A stretch of DNA of 64,000 nt from Streptomyces niger (GCF_000718305.1 NZ_JOFQ01000009.1:62001-126000), one strand, 5' to 3'; numbered from the stretch's first letter, positions 32,201 through 41,651 are shown. A program made the numbers and translations. Notes: a model not told the origin generated them from the sequence alone.

Positions 32201-32911
32201 ATGGCTGAACGTGTGATCGCCGCGTGTGACGGGGCGTCGAAAGGAAATCCCGGCCCGGCCGGCTGGGGCTGGGTCATCGCCGACGAGGCGGGCGACCCCG
32301 CCCGCTGGGAGGCGGGCCCGCTGGGCACGGCGACCAACAACGTCGCGGAACTGACCGCGCTGGAGCGGCTGTTGACGACGGTCGACGCCGACGTACCGCT
32401 GGAGATCCGGATGGACTCCCAGTACGCGATGAAGGCCGTCACCACCTGGCTGCCCGGCTGGAAGCGCAAGGGCTGGAAGACGGCCGCCGGCAAGCCGGTC
32501 GCCAACCAGGAGCTGGTGGTCCGCATCGACGCGCTGCTCGCCGGCCGCGACGTGCGGTTCGAGTACGTCCCCGCGCACCAGGTCGGCGGCGACGCGCTGA
32601 ACGACTTCGCCGACCGGGCCGCCAGCCAGGCCGCCACCGAACAGCAGCCCGCCGGCAGCGAGCACGGCTCCCCGCACCCGCCGCCCTCCGCCGCCCCGAA
32701 GTCCGGTGGCGTGACGTCCGGTGGCGCGAAGTCGGGCGGTGCGAAGTCCGCCGTCGGCGCGTCGAAGCGGCGCGGCCCCAGCGCCCGTACGCTCAAGGCC
32801 AAGTTCCCCGGCCGCTGCCGCTGCGGCCGCGCCTACACCGCCGGCGAGCCCATCGCCAAGAACCCCGAGGGCTGGGGCCACCCGGCCTGCCGCACCGCGG
32901 CGGAGGGCTAG
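32201..32911 (+). CDS. Ribonuclease HI with C-terminal Cys-rich extension
   Basis: The 236-residue protein has the RNase HI catalytic carboxylates in order: D10 ([17 protein letters not shown]), E50 ([10 protein letters not shown]), D72 (RMDSQYA) and D138 (LNDFADRAA). [15 protein letters not shown] is the basic handle region. It removes RNA from RNA-DNA hybrids in the cytoplasm. After a Ser/Gly/Lys linker with [10 protein letters not shown] repeats (about 145-185), the last 40 residues carry [16 protein letters not shown] and HPAC, a small Cys/His motif that may bind zinc and is common in streptomycete RNase HI. Confidence 0.88.
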   Translation: MAERVIAACDGASKGNPGPAGWGWVIADEAGDPARWEAGPLGTATNNVAELTALERLLTTVDADVPLEIRMDSQYAMKAVTTWLPGWKRKGWKTAAGKPVANQELVVRIDALLAGRDVRFEYVPAHQVGGDALNDFADRAASQAATEQQPAGSEHGSPHPPPSAAPKSGGVTSGGAKSGGAKSAVGASKRRGPSARTLKAKFPGRCRCGRAYTAGEPIAKNPEGWGHPACRTAAEG

Positions 32912-32999
32912 CGGCACCGGTCAGCCGGCGGCGGGACCGCGGGCGGCGCCCTCCCCAGGGGCGACCGCCCGGACAACTGCAGACACTCAGGGGGCGCCC

Positions 33000-34259
33000 A
33001 TGTCGAACCAGCACGCCGGTGGACCGACCGCCGGGCCGCGACCCGGCCGGGCCGGTGCCGCGCCGCTCACCGCGACCGGGATCGCCGCGGCCGTACGGAC
33101 CCGGGAGCTCAGCGCCGTCGAGGTCGTCTCGGCCGCGCTCGCCCGGACCGCGGAGATCGAGCCGGAGCTGCACGCCTTCCGCGAGGTGTGGGGCGAGGCG
33201 GCCCTGGAGCGGGCGGCGGAGGTCGACCGGCTGGTCGCCGCCGGAACGGAGCCGCCCCTCGCGGGGGTGCCGATCGGGGTCAAGGGCGCGCGCGGTGCCC
33301 GGTCGGCGGCGGCACGGGCGCTGGTCGCCGCCGGCTGCGTACCCCTCGGCGCGACGTCCGTACCGGGGCCCGGCACCCCGTGGCAGACCTGGGGGCTGGG
33401 CCGGGGCGGGCGGACGGTGAATCCGTGGCGCGCGGACCGCACGCCCGGCGGCTCGTCGGCCGGTTCCGCCGCGGCGGTCGCGGCCGGCCTCGTGCCGCTG
33501 GCGACGGGCAGCGACGGCGCGGGTTCGGTGCGCATCCCGGCCGCCTGGTGCGGGGTGTTCGGACTGAAGGTCACCAACGGCCTGCTGCCCTCGCCGGACC
33601 GTACGGGGCTCGCGGCGCCCGGTGTGCTCGCCCGGTGCGCGACCGACCTGGCGGCTTTCTGGCGGGTGGTGTGCGACGGCCCGGACGGCGCGGCACCGCG
33701 AACCGGTCCGGACGCGGCGCCCGGCGCGGGCGATGCGGCCTTGCCGCTCGCCGCCGTTTGGTCGGACGATCTCGGGTTCGCCGAGCCGGACCGGGAGCCC
33801 GCCGCCCTCGCCCGCCGCGCGGCCGAGCGGCTCGCCGAGGCGGGCGTCGTCCGCTTCGTGCCGGCCGGGCCGGTCCGGCTGGCCGACCCCGCGGCGGCCT
33901 GGCAGGCGTTGCGTACCCCGGGCGCCGACCGGGCCGCGGCGGAGCGGGTGCGCGCGGACAACGACCGGCGGCTCGCCGCGCTGTTCGCCCGCGCACCGCT
34001 GCTGCTCACGCCGGCCACCCCGAATCCGCCGCACGGGCACGAGGGGCCGGGCGAGCGCTACAGCACCGCGCTGACGTGGGCGTTCAACCTCAGTGGGCAT
34101 CCGGCCGCGAGCATTCCCGCGGGGTTCGGCGCGGACGGCTGCCCGGTGGGGTTGCAGGTCGTGGCCCTGCACGGTGCCGAGCCGCTGCTGCTGGCCGTCG
34201 CCGAGGCCGCCGAACGGGCCGCGGGGCTGGCTGCCCGGAGCGTCACTCCGGCGCGGTGA
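33000..34259 (+). CDS. Amidase signature family protein
   Basis: The 419-residue protein has the amidase triad K95 (PIGVKGARG), S152 in [16 protein letters not shown] and S176 in [12 protein letters not shown]. No signal peptide is present, so it is cytoplasmic, unlike the exported amidase at 8363. It is about 50 residues shorter than typical members, with the segment between the triad and the C-terminus reduced. ATG 33000 has AGGGGG upstream. Its end overlaps the convergent hydrolase gene by 17 bp. Substrate unknown; aryl or fatty amides are usual. Confidence 0.82.
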   Translation: MSNQHAGGPTAGPRPGRAGAAPLTATGIAAAVRTRELSAVEVVSAALARTAEIEPELHAFREVWGEAALERAAEVDRLVAAGTEPPLAGVPIGVKGARGARSAAARALVAAGCVPLGATSVPGPGTPWQTWGLGRGGRTVNPWRADRTPGGSSAGSAAAVAAGLVPLATGSDGAGSVRIPAAWCGVFGLKVTNGLLPSPDRTGLAAPGVLARCATDLAAFWRVVCDGPDGAAPRTGPDAAPGAGDAALPLAAVWSDDLGFAEPDREPAALARRAAERLAEAGVVRFVPAGPVRLADPAAAWQALRTPGADRAAAERVRADNDRRLAALFARAPLLLTPATPNPPHGHEGPGERYSTALTWAFNLSGHPAASIPAGFGADGCPVGLQVVALHGAEPLLLAVAEAAERAAGLAARSVTPAR

Positions 34260-35085
34260 GGAAGTCGAGCAGCGCGGAGTAGAGCCGTACGGGGGCGTCG
34301 AGGGGCACCAGGTGGCCGGCGTCCGGGATCAGTTCGAGCCGGGCTCCGGGGATCGCCGCCGTCAGTTCGTGTGCCCTGTCCACCGGGATCCAGGTGTCCT
34401 CGGCGCCCCAGCAGACGGTGACGGGCAGGTCGATGCCGGGGTACCGGTCCTGGATCTCGTCGGTGTAGCGCTGGTCCGCCTGGGCGATCTGCCGGTAGAA
34501 GGCCGCCTGGCCCGCCTCGTCGGACCACGGCCGCACCAACTCCTCGGCCACGTCGTCGGGCAGTCCCCGGTGGCTCGCCGAGCGGATGTACTCCCGTACG
34601 AGTCCGAGGTGGAGAGCGGGCGGCAACTGCTCCAAGACCGGGGCGTGTTCGCCGACCAGCCGGAAGAACGGCGTGCCCCAGGGCGCGAGCGCCACCGGGT
34701 CGACCAGCGCCAGCCGGCGGTAGGGCACGCCGTGCAGCAGGTGGGCCCGGAGGGACACGGCCCCGCCGAAGTCGTGCGCGACGACGGCGGGCCGGGCCAG
34801 CTCCCAGTGCGTCAGCAGTTCGGTGAAGACCCTGCCCTGGGCCGCCAGCGAGACGTCCTGCCCGTGCCGCTTCTCGGACGCGCCGTAGCCGGGCATGTCC
34901 CACACGAACACCTGGTACCGCCGGGCCAGCGCGGGCGCGATCTCCCGCCAGACGTACGAGGAGAAGGGCGTGCCGTGCAGGAGGACCACCGGCTCGGCGT
35001 CCGCCGGGCCGAGCCGTTCCCAGCGCACCGTGCCGGCGCTGCTCCGGAAGGTCCTGCTCAACTGCCAGGTGCGGGTGTCGGTCAA
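34243..35085 (-). CDS. Alpha/beta hydrolase with Asp nucleophile (haloalkane dehalogenase/epoxide hydrolase-like)
   Basis: The 280-residue protein has the oxyanion loop [10 protein letters not shown], the nucleophile elbow [10 protein letters not shown] with Asp105 where esterases have Ser, an acidic WGAEDTWIP strand end and the general-base DAGHLV near the C-terminus. An Asp nucleophile points to dehalogenase or epoxide hydrolase chemistry. TTG 35085 is chosen because AAAGGAAC lies ideally upstream; GTG 35136 is an alternative. It faces the chloroperoxidase-like gene across a promoter region with an imperfect dyad (35148-35168). Confidence 0.78.
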   Translation of the reverse strand: MTDTRTWQLSRTFRSSAGTVRWERLGPADAEPVVLLHGTPFSSYVWREIAPALARRYQVFVWDMPGYGASEKRHGQDVSLAAQGRVFTELLTHWELARPAVVAHDFGGAVSLRAHLLHGVPYRRLALVDPVALAPWGTPFFRLVGEHAPVLEQLPPALHLGLVREYIRSASHRGLPDDVAEELVRPWSDEAGQAAFYRQIAQADQRYTDEIQDRYPGIDLPVTVCWGAEDTWIPVDRAHELTAAIPGARLELIPDAGHLVPLDAPVRLYSALLDFLTAPE

Positions 35086-35147
35086 CGGGCCGTTCCTTTC
35101 GCGAGGTGGGGACGGACCCTCGGGTCGCCGGGACACTGCTAAGGAGT

Positions 35148-35168
35148 GTAAAGCATTTCAAGCCTTAC
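35148..35168. promoter_or_regulatory. Imperfect dyad in the divergent hydrolase promoter
   Basis: GTAAAGC (35148-35154) and GCCTTAC (35162-35168) pair with one mismatch across 7 bp in the only A+T-rich patch of the 232-bp gap 35086-35317. It is the likely promoter/operator region for one or both divergent hydrolase genes. No gene lies in the gap. Confidence 0.35.
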
Positions 35169-35317
35169 GGGTGGTGGTGTGCCGGTAGCGGCGCGGGCCG
35201 GCGGCGTAGGCAAAGTACGCCGCGCGTTCGGCTGCCGGGCGGTGTGCGGCGGGCGCCCGGCCGTCTAGGTTCGGTCCTGCCGCGGAACGGCAGCGGACCG
35301 GACAACAGGAGGTCGCC

Positions 35318-36139
35318 ATGGGGACGTTCACGACGACGGACGGCACGGAGATCTTCTACAAGGACTGGGGCGGCGGGCGCCCGGTCGTCTTCAGTCACGG
35401 CTGGCCGCTCAACGCGGATGTCTGGGACCCGCAGTTGCGTCTGGTGGCCGAGTACGGCTTCCGCGCCATCGCGCACGACCGCCGCGGGCACGGGCGCTCC
35501 GGGCAGCCGTGGCAGGGCAACGACATGGACACCTACGCGGACGATCTCGCCCGGCTGATGGAGCTGCTCAACCTGCGCGACGCGGTCCTGGTCGGGCACT
35601 CGACGGGCGGCGGCGAAGTGGTGCGCTACATCGGGCGGCACGGTACGGCGCGGGTCGGCAAGGTCGTCCTGCTCGGGGCCGTACCGCCGCTGATGCTGCG
35701 GACGGAGACCAACCCCGAAGGCGCGCCCATCGAGGTGTTCAACGCCATCCGCGACGGGGTGCGGAACAACCGGTCGCAGTACTACCAGGACCTGAGCGCG
35801 GCCTTCTACGGTGCGAACCGGCCGGGCGCGGACGTCCCGCAGGGCACGCGGGACGCGTTCTGGCTGATGAGCATGCAGGTCGGAATGAAGGCCGCGTACG
35901 ACTGCATCGAGCAGTTCTCCGAGACGGACTTCACGGAGGATCTGCGCCGTATCGACGTGCCCACCCTCATCGCGCACGGGGAAGACGACCAGATCGTGCC
36001 CATCGGGGCCGCGGCACACAAGTCGGCCCCGATGGTCAAGGACGCGGTGCTGAAGGTCTACCCCGGAGCGCCGCACGGCCTGACCGGGGACTACGAGCAG
36101 ACCTTCGACCAGGACCTGATCGCCTTCCTCAAGGACTGA
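35318..36139 (+). CDS. Alpha/beta hydrolase, cofactor-free chloroperoxidase/arylesterase type
   Basis: The 273-residue protein matches the non-haem chloroperoxidase family (CpoF-like). It has the triad S95 in [11 protein letters not shown], Asp in HGEDDQIVP and His in [10 protein letters not shown], and the oxyanion segment [13 protein letters not shown]. Such enzymes are esterases in vivo that can form peracids. ATG 35318 has a perfect AGGAGGT. It is divergent from the Asp-nucleophile hydrolase and looks monocistronic. Confidence 0.88.
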   Translation: MGTFTTTDGTEIFYKDWGGGRPVVFSHGWPLNADVWDPQLRLVAEYGFRAIAHDRRGHGRSGQPWQGNDMDTYADDLARLMELLNLRDAVLVGHSTGGGEVVRYIGRHGTARVGKVVLLGAVPPLMLRTETNPEGAPIEVFNAIRDGVRNNRSQYYQDLSAAFYGANRPGADVPQGTRDAFWLMSMQVGMKAAYDCIEQFSETDFTEDLRRIDVPTLIAHGEDDQIVPIGAAAHKSAPMVKDAVLKVYPGAPHGLTGDYEQTFDQDLIAFLKD

Positions 36140-36218
36140 GGCCCGGACGCCGAGGCCCGGCGGCCTCAGCCGGGGAGCGCGCCGAGGCGGCCGACTCCCG
36201 CGGTCCTCGTGAGCCGCC

Positions 36219-36692
36219 TCAGCCCGCCTCCACGCCGGCCCCGCGGCACGTCGCCGGAGCCCCGCTCACGGGAGCTTCCATGCGGCCGACCAGGTGGTGC
36301 CGGGCCGCCGGTGGTGGCCAGGCGGGGCGCTGCTCCGGAGGCAGCGCCGCCAGGGCCCGCCGGACGGTGGGGTAGGCGCGCAGCAGGGTGCCGGTGCCGG
36401 TCAGGTGCAGGACGCGGGCGACGTTGGGGCGCACTCCCGCCAGCAGCAGCCTGCCCCGCCGGCGTTCCAGCAGCCACTCCACGCTCAGCAGGCAGTTCAG
36501 GCCGCGCGAGTCGCAGAAGGTGAGGCCGGAGCAGTCCAGGACGGCGTGGCGGTGGCCGCGGTCCAGGAAGGTGCCCACGGACGCGCGGAAGGGCTGCTCG
36601 GTAAAGTGATCGAGCTCGCCGCTGATCTGCAGGACGACGCAGGCGTCGCAGGAGGCGAGCGCGGTCATCTCCAAGCCGTCGGGGAGCGGCAT
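36219..36692 (-). CDS. STAS-domain anti-sigma factor antagonist
   Basis: The 157-residue protein is a STAS domain: VVLQISGELDHFTEQPFRAS, then HAVLDCSGLTFCDSRGLNCLL, in which the Ser of CDSRG is the usual phosphorylation site, and LLLAGVRPNVARVLHLTGT. It would bind an anti-sigma kinase of RsbW type. ATG 36692 has GAGGTAGCC upstream. A basic, Pro-rich tail of about 40 residues follows the domain. The upstream gap contains an AGCAAC-N6-GTTGCT dyad (36724-36741). Confidence 0.8.
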   Translation of the reverse strand: MPLPDGLEMTALASCDACVVLQISGELDHFTEQPFRASVGTFLDRGHRHAVLDCSGLTFCDSRGLNCLLSVEWLLERRRGRLLLAGVRPNVARVLHLTGTGTLLRAYPTVRRALAALPPEQRPAWPPPAARHHLVGRMEAPVSGAPATCRGAGVEAG

Positions 36693-36902
36693 CGTGGCTA
36701 CCTCATCGTGCGGGGGAGATGTGAGCAACTCTCACGTTGCTGACAGTAGCGGGTCTTGTTCTTGGAAAGCGTGTGATTTTCTGCCAAGCGTGGTAATGGC
36801 CTGAATGATGCGAACGGTGATCACCCCGTGACTCCGTGGTCACCGCCCGGCAGTGCCGTTTCCCACCCGCATGAGGTATTTCATCCCGGGCACCCGACGC
36901 CC

Positions 36903-37322
36903 ATGGGATTGCTCACGCAGTGGGAAGACGCCGTGGAACTGTGGGAACACACGCTGGTCAACCGGGTGTTCCGCAGCGATCCGGTCCAGCTGATCGACGC
37001 GCTGCGGCGGGAGTGCGACGATCACGCCGTCGTCTGCAGCGAGAACCGGATACTGGTGCCCAACGCCTACGACGTCGAACTCGCCCCCTACGTCCACGAA
37101 AGACTGGGCCAACCGGACGAGGTCGTCGCGCAGGCGCTGACCGACACGCTGGCCCGGCACGCCGCGGAGAAGGGCTACGAGTGGGGCGGTCCGCTCACCG
37201 TCCACGTCGCCGAATCCCGGCACTCGCTGCCCAACGGACGCTACCGGATAACCAGCCAAGCCTTGCCGAACATCCCCCCGGATGCGTTCCACGGCCCGGT
37301 ACAGGTGCATGATGCACCTTGA
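36903..37322 (+). CDS. Stand-alone DUF3662 domain (FhaA N-terminal-like) protein
   Basis: The 139-residue protein resembles the N-terminal domain of FhaA. It starts MGLLTQWEDAVELWEHTL and continues SDPVQLIDALRRECDDHAVV, RILVPNAYDVELAPYVHERL and a final strand region with NGRYRITS. In FhaA this domain is followed by a forkhead-associated domain that recognises phospho-Thr; here the protein simply ends. I chose ATG 36903 to match the conserved MG-x-L start; GTG 36828 would add 25 residues. The FhaA-PknB cell-wall context is missing, so its role is open. Confidence 0.65.
   Translation: MGLLTQWEDAVELWEHTLVNRVFRSDPVQLIDALRRECDDHAVVCSENRILVPNAYDVELAPYVHERLGQPDEVVAQALTDTLARHAAEKGYEWGGPLTVHVAESRHSLPNGRYRITSQALPNIPPDAFHGPVQVHDAP
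37303..37319. promoter_or_regulatory. Perfect 17-bp palindrome before the dienelactone hydrolase gene
   Basis: AGGTGCATGATGCACCT is a perfect dyad about a single central base, inside the last codons of the DUF3662 gene and 31 bp before the hydrolase start. It is a good operator candidate for a regulator not encoded next to it. Confidence 0.5.
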
Positions 37323-37349
37323 AGATGCAGGTACCGGTGAGGAGAGAAC

Positions 37350-38117
37350 GTGGCAGCGAAGACGGAATCCCGGACGGTGACGATCGGCACGCCGGACGGT
37401 TCGTGCGACGCCTTTGTCGCGCACCCGGCGGGGGACGGGCCGTACCCCGCCGTGTTGTTCTACATGGACGCCATCGGCCTGCGTCCGGTGCTGGAGGACA
37501 TGGCCCGCGAGCTGGCCTCGCACGGGTACTACGTCCTCGTGCCCAACCTCTTCTACCGCACCGGGCCGGCGCCCGTGGTGGAGGTGACCGACCTGTCGAC
37601 CCCGGAGGCCCGGGAGGCCTTCTTCGGGAAGATCATGCCGCTGGTCCACGCGCTGACGCCCGACATGGCGCTGCGTGACGCCGGCAGCTACCTCGACTTC
37701 CTGGCCGCCCAGGACCAGGTCGCCCCCGGCCCCGTGGGGCTGACGGGCTACTGCATGGGCGGCGCGCTCGCCGTGCGCACCGCCGCCCGCTTCCCGGACC
37801 GGGTGGCCGCCGCGGCCGGCTTCCACGCGGGCCACCTCGCCACGGACGCGCCGGACAGCCCGCACCGGCTGGCCGGTGACGTCCGCGCCGAGCTGTACTT
37901 CGGGCACGCCTCCCAGGACGACTCCATGAACGCCGAGCACATCTCCCGGCTGGAGAGCGCGCTCGACGAGGCGGGCGTGACGTACCGCTCCGAGGTGTAC
38001 CCGGACACCGTTCACGGCTACACCATGGTCGACACCGCCGCGTACAGCGAGTCGGGCCTGGCCCGGCACTGGGAAGCGCTGCTGGACCTCTTCGCCCGTA
38101 CGCTGAAGCAGGCCTGA
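37350..38117 (+). CDS. Dienelactone hydrolase family protein
   Basis: The 255-residue protein is an alpha/beta hydrolase of the dienelactone hydrolase type: the Cys nucleophile C135 in LTGYCMGGAL, an acidic residue in FGHASQDDSM and His in DTVHGYTM. DLH enzymes cleave the enol-lactone of chlorocatechol breakdown, but streptomycete members act on unknown esters. GTG 37350 has GAGGAGAG upstream. It may be driven by its own promoter with the dyad at 37303-37319. Confidence 0.85.
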   Translation: MAAKTESRTVTIGTPDGSCDAFVAHPAGDGPYPAVLFYMDAIGLRPVLEDMARELASHGYYVLVPNLFYRTGPAPVVEVTDLSTPEAREAFFGKIMPLVHALTPDMALRDAGSYLDFLAAQDQVAPGPVGLTGYCMGGALAVRTAARFPDRVAAAAGFHAGHLATDAPDSPHRLAGDVRAELYFGHASQDDSMNAEHISRLESALDEAGVTYRSEVYPDTVHGYTMVDTAAYSESGLARHWEALLDLFARTLKQA

Positions 38118-38138
38118 CGGCGCGTCGGCGACGCGGCG

Positions 38139-39779
38139 CTACCCGGCGCGCAGCACCTGCGCGACGACCGGGCCCGCCGCGTCGCCGCCGTGGCCGCCGG
38201 ACTGGACGAGCGCGGCGGCCGCGAGGTCGTCGCTGTAGCCGGTGAACCAGCTGTTGGACTGCGCCTGCCCGTCCTTCTCTGCCGAGCCGGTCTTCGCGCC
38301 CTTGTTCCCGCCGACGCCCGCCATGGCGGTCACGGCCGTGCCGTGTCCGACGGTCGCCGCGCGCATCATCTGCCGCAGCTGCCGGGCGACGGACGGGGAC
38401 AGCGGGCGGGCGGTCGCCAGCGTGCGGCCGTCGAGGGACTGCGGTACCAAAACGGGCTGCCGGAAGCCGCCGTTGACGACGGTCGCGGTCACCGACGCCA
38501 TCGCCAGCGGCGACATCTGCACCTTGCCCTGGCCGATGTAGGAGGCGGCGGACTCCACCCCGGACGACTCCGGGACGCTGCCGTCGAAGGACGGCAGGCC
38601 GGTCTGCCAGTCGTCCCCGCCGAGCCCGAAGGAATCGTGTGCCGTCCGGCCCAGCGCGGTACCCGCGAGGCCCCGGTCGTTGAGCGGCTTGAACGCCTTG
38701 ATGAACGCGGTGTTGCAGGACCGCGCGAACGCGTCGCTGAGGGTGCCGTCCGGGATCGAGAAGTCCGCCAGGTTGTGGAAGGTGTAGCCCTCCCAGCTCA
38801 CGGTGGACGGGCAGGCGACCTTGGCGTTCGCGTCGGCCACCCCGTTCTCGATCATCATCGCGGCGGTCACGATCTTCATGGTGGAGCCGGGCGCCACCTT
38901 GCCCAGCATCGCCGCGTTGTAGCCGTCCGTACGGTGGTTGGCCACCGCCCGGATCTCGCCCGTGCTCGGCCGGACCGCGACCACCGACGACTCCGGGTAG
39001 GCCCGCACCGCCCGCTCCGCCGCCGCCTGCACGTCCGCGTCCAGCGTCGTGCGCAGCGTCCCGGCCCGGCCCTTGCGGAGGGTGAGCAGGGTATGGGCGG
39101 GCTCGCCCGACTCGTTCTCGATGTGCAGGTCGATGCCGCGCGTGCCGCCGGCCTTCGTGCCGTACTTCTCCCGCAGGCCGTCCAGCAGCGGTCCGAGCGA
39201 GGGGTACCGCTCCTTGGTCAGCGTCCGGCCCCGGTGGTCGACGGCCCGGATCTCCGGGGCCTCGGCCGCCCCCGTCACCAGGTACTCGCCGTCCTTCAAC
39301 TGCGGGTGCAGCACCGAGGGCCGCCAGTCCACCAGCGGCTCGTGCGTGGTCCGGCCCCGCACGATCCGCAGTTCCGAGGCGTACGACAGGGGCGCGGTCC
39401 GGCCGTCGTACGACACCTCGGCCTCGACCGTGTACGGCACTCTCGTGCCGCGCCGCTCGCCCGGCTTGATCACCACGTGCGTGAGGTGCGCCTGGTCATG
39501 GAAGCCGGCCAGCTGGGTCCGGGCGACCGCCTGGTTGTCCGTGAGCGCGGCGGCCCTGGTGCTGTCGCCCTTGGCCCACGCGGCGAGGAAGGCGGTGGCG
39601 GTGTCCGTCGTCTCGTCGGCGCTCGGTGGGCCGGTGCGTACGGGCGCCCCCTGGGTGGTGGGGTCCGAACCGCCGTACCCCATGATGCCGTTGACCAGGT
39701 TGTAGCCGCAGTACAGCACGCCCCCGCCGACGACCGTCAGCACCCCGCCGACAATGATGATCTTCACCCCGCTGCGCAT
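38139..39779 (-). CDS. MecA-N type penicillin-binding transpeptidase
   Basis: The 546-residue protein has an N-terminal membrane helix (VKIIIVGGVLTVVGGGVLYC), an NTF2-like MecA_N domain (about 50-165), a linking domain, and a transpeptidase domain with S299-x-x-K302 (APGSTMKIV), S354-C-N356 and K496-T-G (GAKTGSAEKDG). It cross-links peptidoglycan outside the membrane and belongs to the group of low-affinity PBPs that includes MecA-like enzymes. ATG 39779 has GGGAGGGAG upstream. The dyad CTTGAACAAGTTCAAG lies 25 bp before the start and may be an operator. Confidence 0.85.
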   Translation of the reverse strand: MRSGVKIIIVGGVLTVVGGGVLYCGYNLVNGIMGYGGSDPTTQGAPVRTGPPSADETTDTATAFLAAWAKGDSTRAAALTDNQAVARTQLAGFHDQAHLTHVVIKPGERRGTRVPYTVEAEVSYDGRTAPLSYASELRIVRGRTTHEPLVDWRPSVLHPQLKDGEYLVTGAAEAPEIRAVDHRGRTLTKERYPSLGPLLDGLREKYGTKAGGTRGIDLHIENESGEPAHTLLTLRKGRAGTLRTTLDADVQAAAERAVRAYPESSVVAVRPSTGEIRAVANHRTDGYNAAMLGKVAPGSTMKIVTAAMMIENGVADANAKVACPSTVSWEGYTFHNLADFSIPDGTLSDAFARSCNTAFIKAFKPLNDRGLAGTALGRTAHDSFGLGGDDWQTGLPSFDGSVPESSGVESAASYIGQGKVQMSPLAMASVTATVVNGGFRQPVLVPQSLDGRTLATARPLSPSVARQLRQMMRAATVGHGTAVTAMAGVGGNKGAKTGSAEKDGQAQSNSWFTGYSDDLAAAALVQSGGHGGDAAGPVVAQVLRAG

Positions 39780-39803
39780 TCGCGCTCCCTCCCCTGAGAG
39801 CCC

Positions 39804-39819
39804 CTTGAACAAGTTCAAG
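39804..39819. promoter_or_regulatory. Palindrome at the PBP gene promoter
   Basis: CTTGAACAAGTTCAAG is a perfect 7-2-7 dyad located 25 bp upstream of the PBP start. Its core GAACAAGTTC is identical to the middle operator at 1693-1702 of the TetR/monooxygenase region. Confidence 0.5.
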
Positions 39820-39881
39820 AAGGCAACCAGAGGCACAGTACGGGGCAGACGGGGCGACCGGGGCATTCGAACGGAAGTCCG

Positions 39882-40395
39882 TTATGGGATAGCGATCTTC
39901 GGGAAGCGTTCCGGAGCGCGGCGGTCCGTTCGGCAGCCCGGTGCGTCTGCTCGACGCCGAACCGGCGACGGCCTCCGGCGCCCGGTGCGCCGCCGGTGCC
40001 GGTGCCGGCGCGGGCTCGTACTCGACGGAGCACTCCACCTCGTGGTGGGCGCAGAGGACTTCGGCCAGCCGTACGAGCGCGGCGGTGTCGCCGCTCCGGC
40101 CCACCCGGTGCAGATCGACGACGACCGTGCCGCTGCCGGGACGGATGACGGCGTTGAGCAGCCGCCCCAGGTGGGGTTCGGCCGCCGGGCGGATCGGGCG
40201 GTGCACCTCGATGACGGTGCGGTCGGCGTACCGGCGTACCGCGACCGGGGACGGCCCGGTCGCCGCGGCCGCGGGGGCGGGCAGCGCGGCACCGTCCTCC
40301 CCGGCGGCCCGGGCGGAAACCGGCACGGGCGATGTGCGGAGCCGGTGGCGAACAGCGGCCCACCACGGTTGCAGGGAAGGAGCGGTCCACGTCAT
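39882..40395 (-). CDS. STAS-like regulator, possibly frameshifted
   Basis: From ATG 40395 (with TTGAGGGAG upstream) the frame encodes a basic N-terminal part, then a STAS-like domain at about residues 50-125: VAVRRYADRTVIEVHRPIRP, TVVVDLHRVGRSGDTAALVRL. It is probably an anti-sigma antagonist, although the usual phospho-Ser is replaced by the segment SGDTAAL. The frame does not close before the PBP gene but runs about 280 bp into it, to 39496, whereas the next frame ends in IAIP and stop at 39882. A one-base shift in the G+C-rich linker would give that natural end, which I use here; the span is therefore not a multiple of three. Confidence 0.5.
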
Positions 40396-40744
40396 CGCGG
40401 TCTCCCTCAACATCAGGACCTGCTGGGACAAGCCGTCGCCACCCGCCGTGGCGCGACGCGGGTGCGACGCGGGAGCGAGGGGGATTCTGCCACCGCGGGG
40501 TGGCCGGCGGGCAGGGCCTGTCGGCCTCTGGACAGGGACCGGTGGGCCTGTCGGGCGCGTCGCCGGGGTACTCCGACAGCCCCTGCCGGAAGCCGGGTAC
40601 GGGCGGTGGCTTTCGGCCGATGCCGGGCCACGGGGACCGCACGTGGCTTTCATGGTCCAGCGGCGCACCGACCGGCCCGACGCGGGACTCCGCCGGGCGC
40701 TCCTGGTCGGCGCCGGTCTTCTCCAGGAAGGGAGAACGTTGCAC

Positions 40745-41488
40745 ATGCTCTCGGGATCCACCACTGTCGCGGCCACCGGTTCGTACGTCATCTCGGTCGC
40801 CGACACGGCCGGGGAGATACGGGCCGCCCAGCGGCTGCGCCGCAGGGTCCGCGCCGGGGAGGAGGGAGCCGCACCGCGCACGCCGCGCGCGGGCCGCGAC
40901 GCCGACGGGTTCGACGCGCACGCCGACCACCTGATCGTGACGGACACGACGAGCCGCGAGGTGGTCGGCACCTACCGGCTGCTGCCGTCCGGCCGCACCG
41001 AAACCCTCCGCGCGGAAGCGGAGTTCGATCTCCGCGCCCTCCAGCCACTGCGCGGCCGCATGGTGGAGGCAGGCCCCTCGTGCGTGCACCCCGACCACCG
41101 GACCGGCGCGGTCATCGACCTGATGTGGGCCGGACTCACGCGGTACGTCCTGCTGTCCGGCGCCCGTCACCTGGCGGGGTGCGCGTCCGTCCCACTGGAC
41201 GACGGCGGCCAGGCCGCCTCCAGCGCCTGGCTGCTCGGCAACGCGAAACACTGCGCCCCGGTCGAGCTGCGGGTCCACCCGTACCGCCCCTGGACGCCGC
41301 GGGGGGTGAGCGAGAACGAGCCGAGTTACACACTGCTGCCGCCGCTGCTCCGCGGCTGCCTGCGGGCCGGCGCGTGGCTGTGCGGAGCGCCGGCCCACGA
41401 CCCGGACTCCGGCGTCGCGGACTTCTTTCTCCTGCTGGACACGGAGCGGACGGACGACCGCCACCGAAGCCACTTCCCAGCGGAGTAA
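40745..41488 (+). CDS. GNAT-fold N-acyltransferase (hemolysin/OlsB-like)
   Basis: The 247-residue protein resembles the GNAT acyltransferases once called hemolysin-like, such as OlsB, which makes acyl-ornithine. Evidence: IRAAQRLRRRVRAGEEG near the start, DHLIVTDTTSREVVGTYRLL, PSCVHPDHRTGAVIDLMWAGL and ARHLAGCASVPLDD. It would transfer an acyl group from acyl-ACP or acyl-CoA to an amine. ATG 40745 has GGAAGGGAG ten bases before it. It is divergent from the STAS gene; the 349-bp gap 40396-40744 between them holds no gene that I can support. Confidence 0.62.
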   Translation: MLSGSTTVAATGSYVISVADTAGEIRAAQRLRRRVRAGEEGAAPRTPRAGRDADGFDAHADHLIVTDTTSREVVGTYRLLPSGRTETLRAEAEFDLRALQPLRGRMVEAGPSCVHPDHRTGAVIDLMWAGLTRYVLLSGARHLAGCASVPLDDGGQAASSAWLLGNAKHCAPVELRVHPYRPWTPRGVSENEPSYTLLPPLLRGCLRAGAWLCGAPAHDPDSGVADFFLLLDTERTDDRHRSHFPAE

Positions 41489-41558
41489 GGGTTTCCCCGG
41501 AGGCGTGAGGGATCGCCCTGACACCCGCGGGAACTCAGCGAATCGGAGACGCGACACC

Positions 41559-41651
41559 ATGCCGACGACGCCACCCGTCACCACGGAGACCAGTACTTAC
41601 GTCACCTGGCTATCGGCGATCCGCGGCAGCCGGCCGCCGGTCCATGTCTGA
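41559..41651 (+). CDS. 30-residue upstream open frame coupled to the DedA gene
   Basis: ATG 41559 has a GGAG ten bases upstream and opens a 30-codon frame (MPTTPPVTTETSTYVTWLSA...) that stops at TGA 41649-41651, eight bases after the DedA start codon begins. The DedA gene has no ribosome binding site of its own, so ribosomes finishing this frame could restart there. It is either a leader peptide or a chance frame. Confidence 0.4.
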   Translation: MPTTPPVTTETSTYVTWLSAIRGSRPPVHV

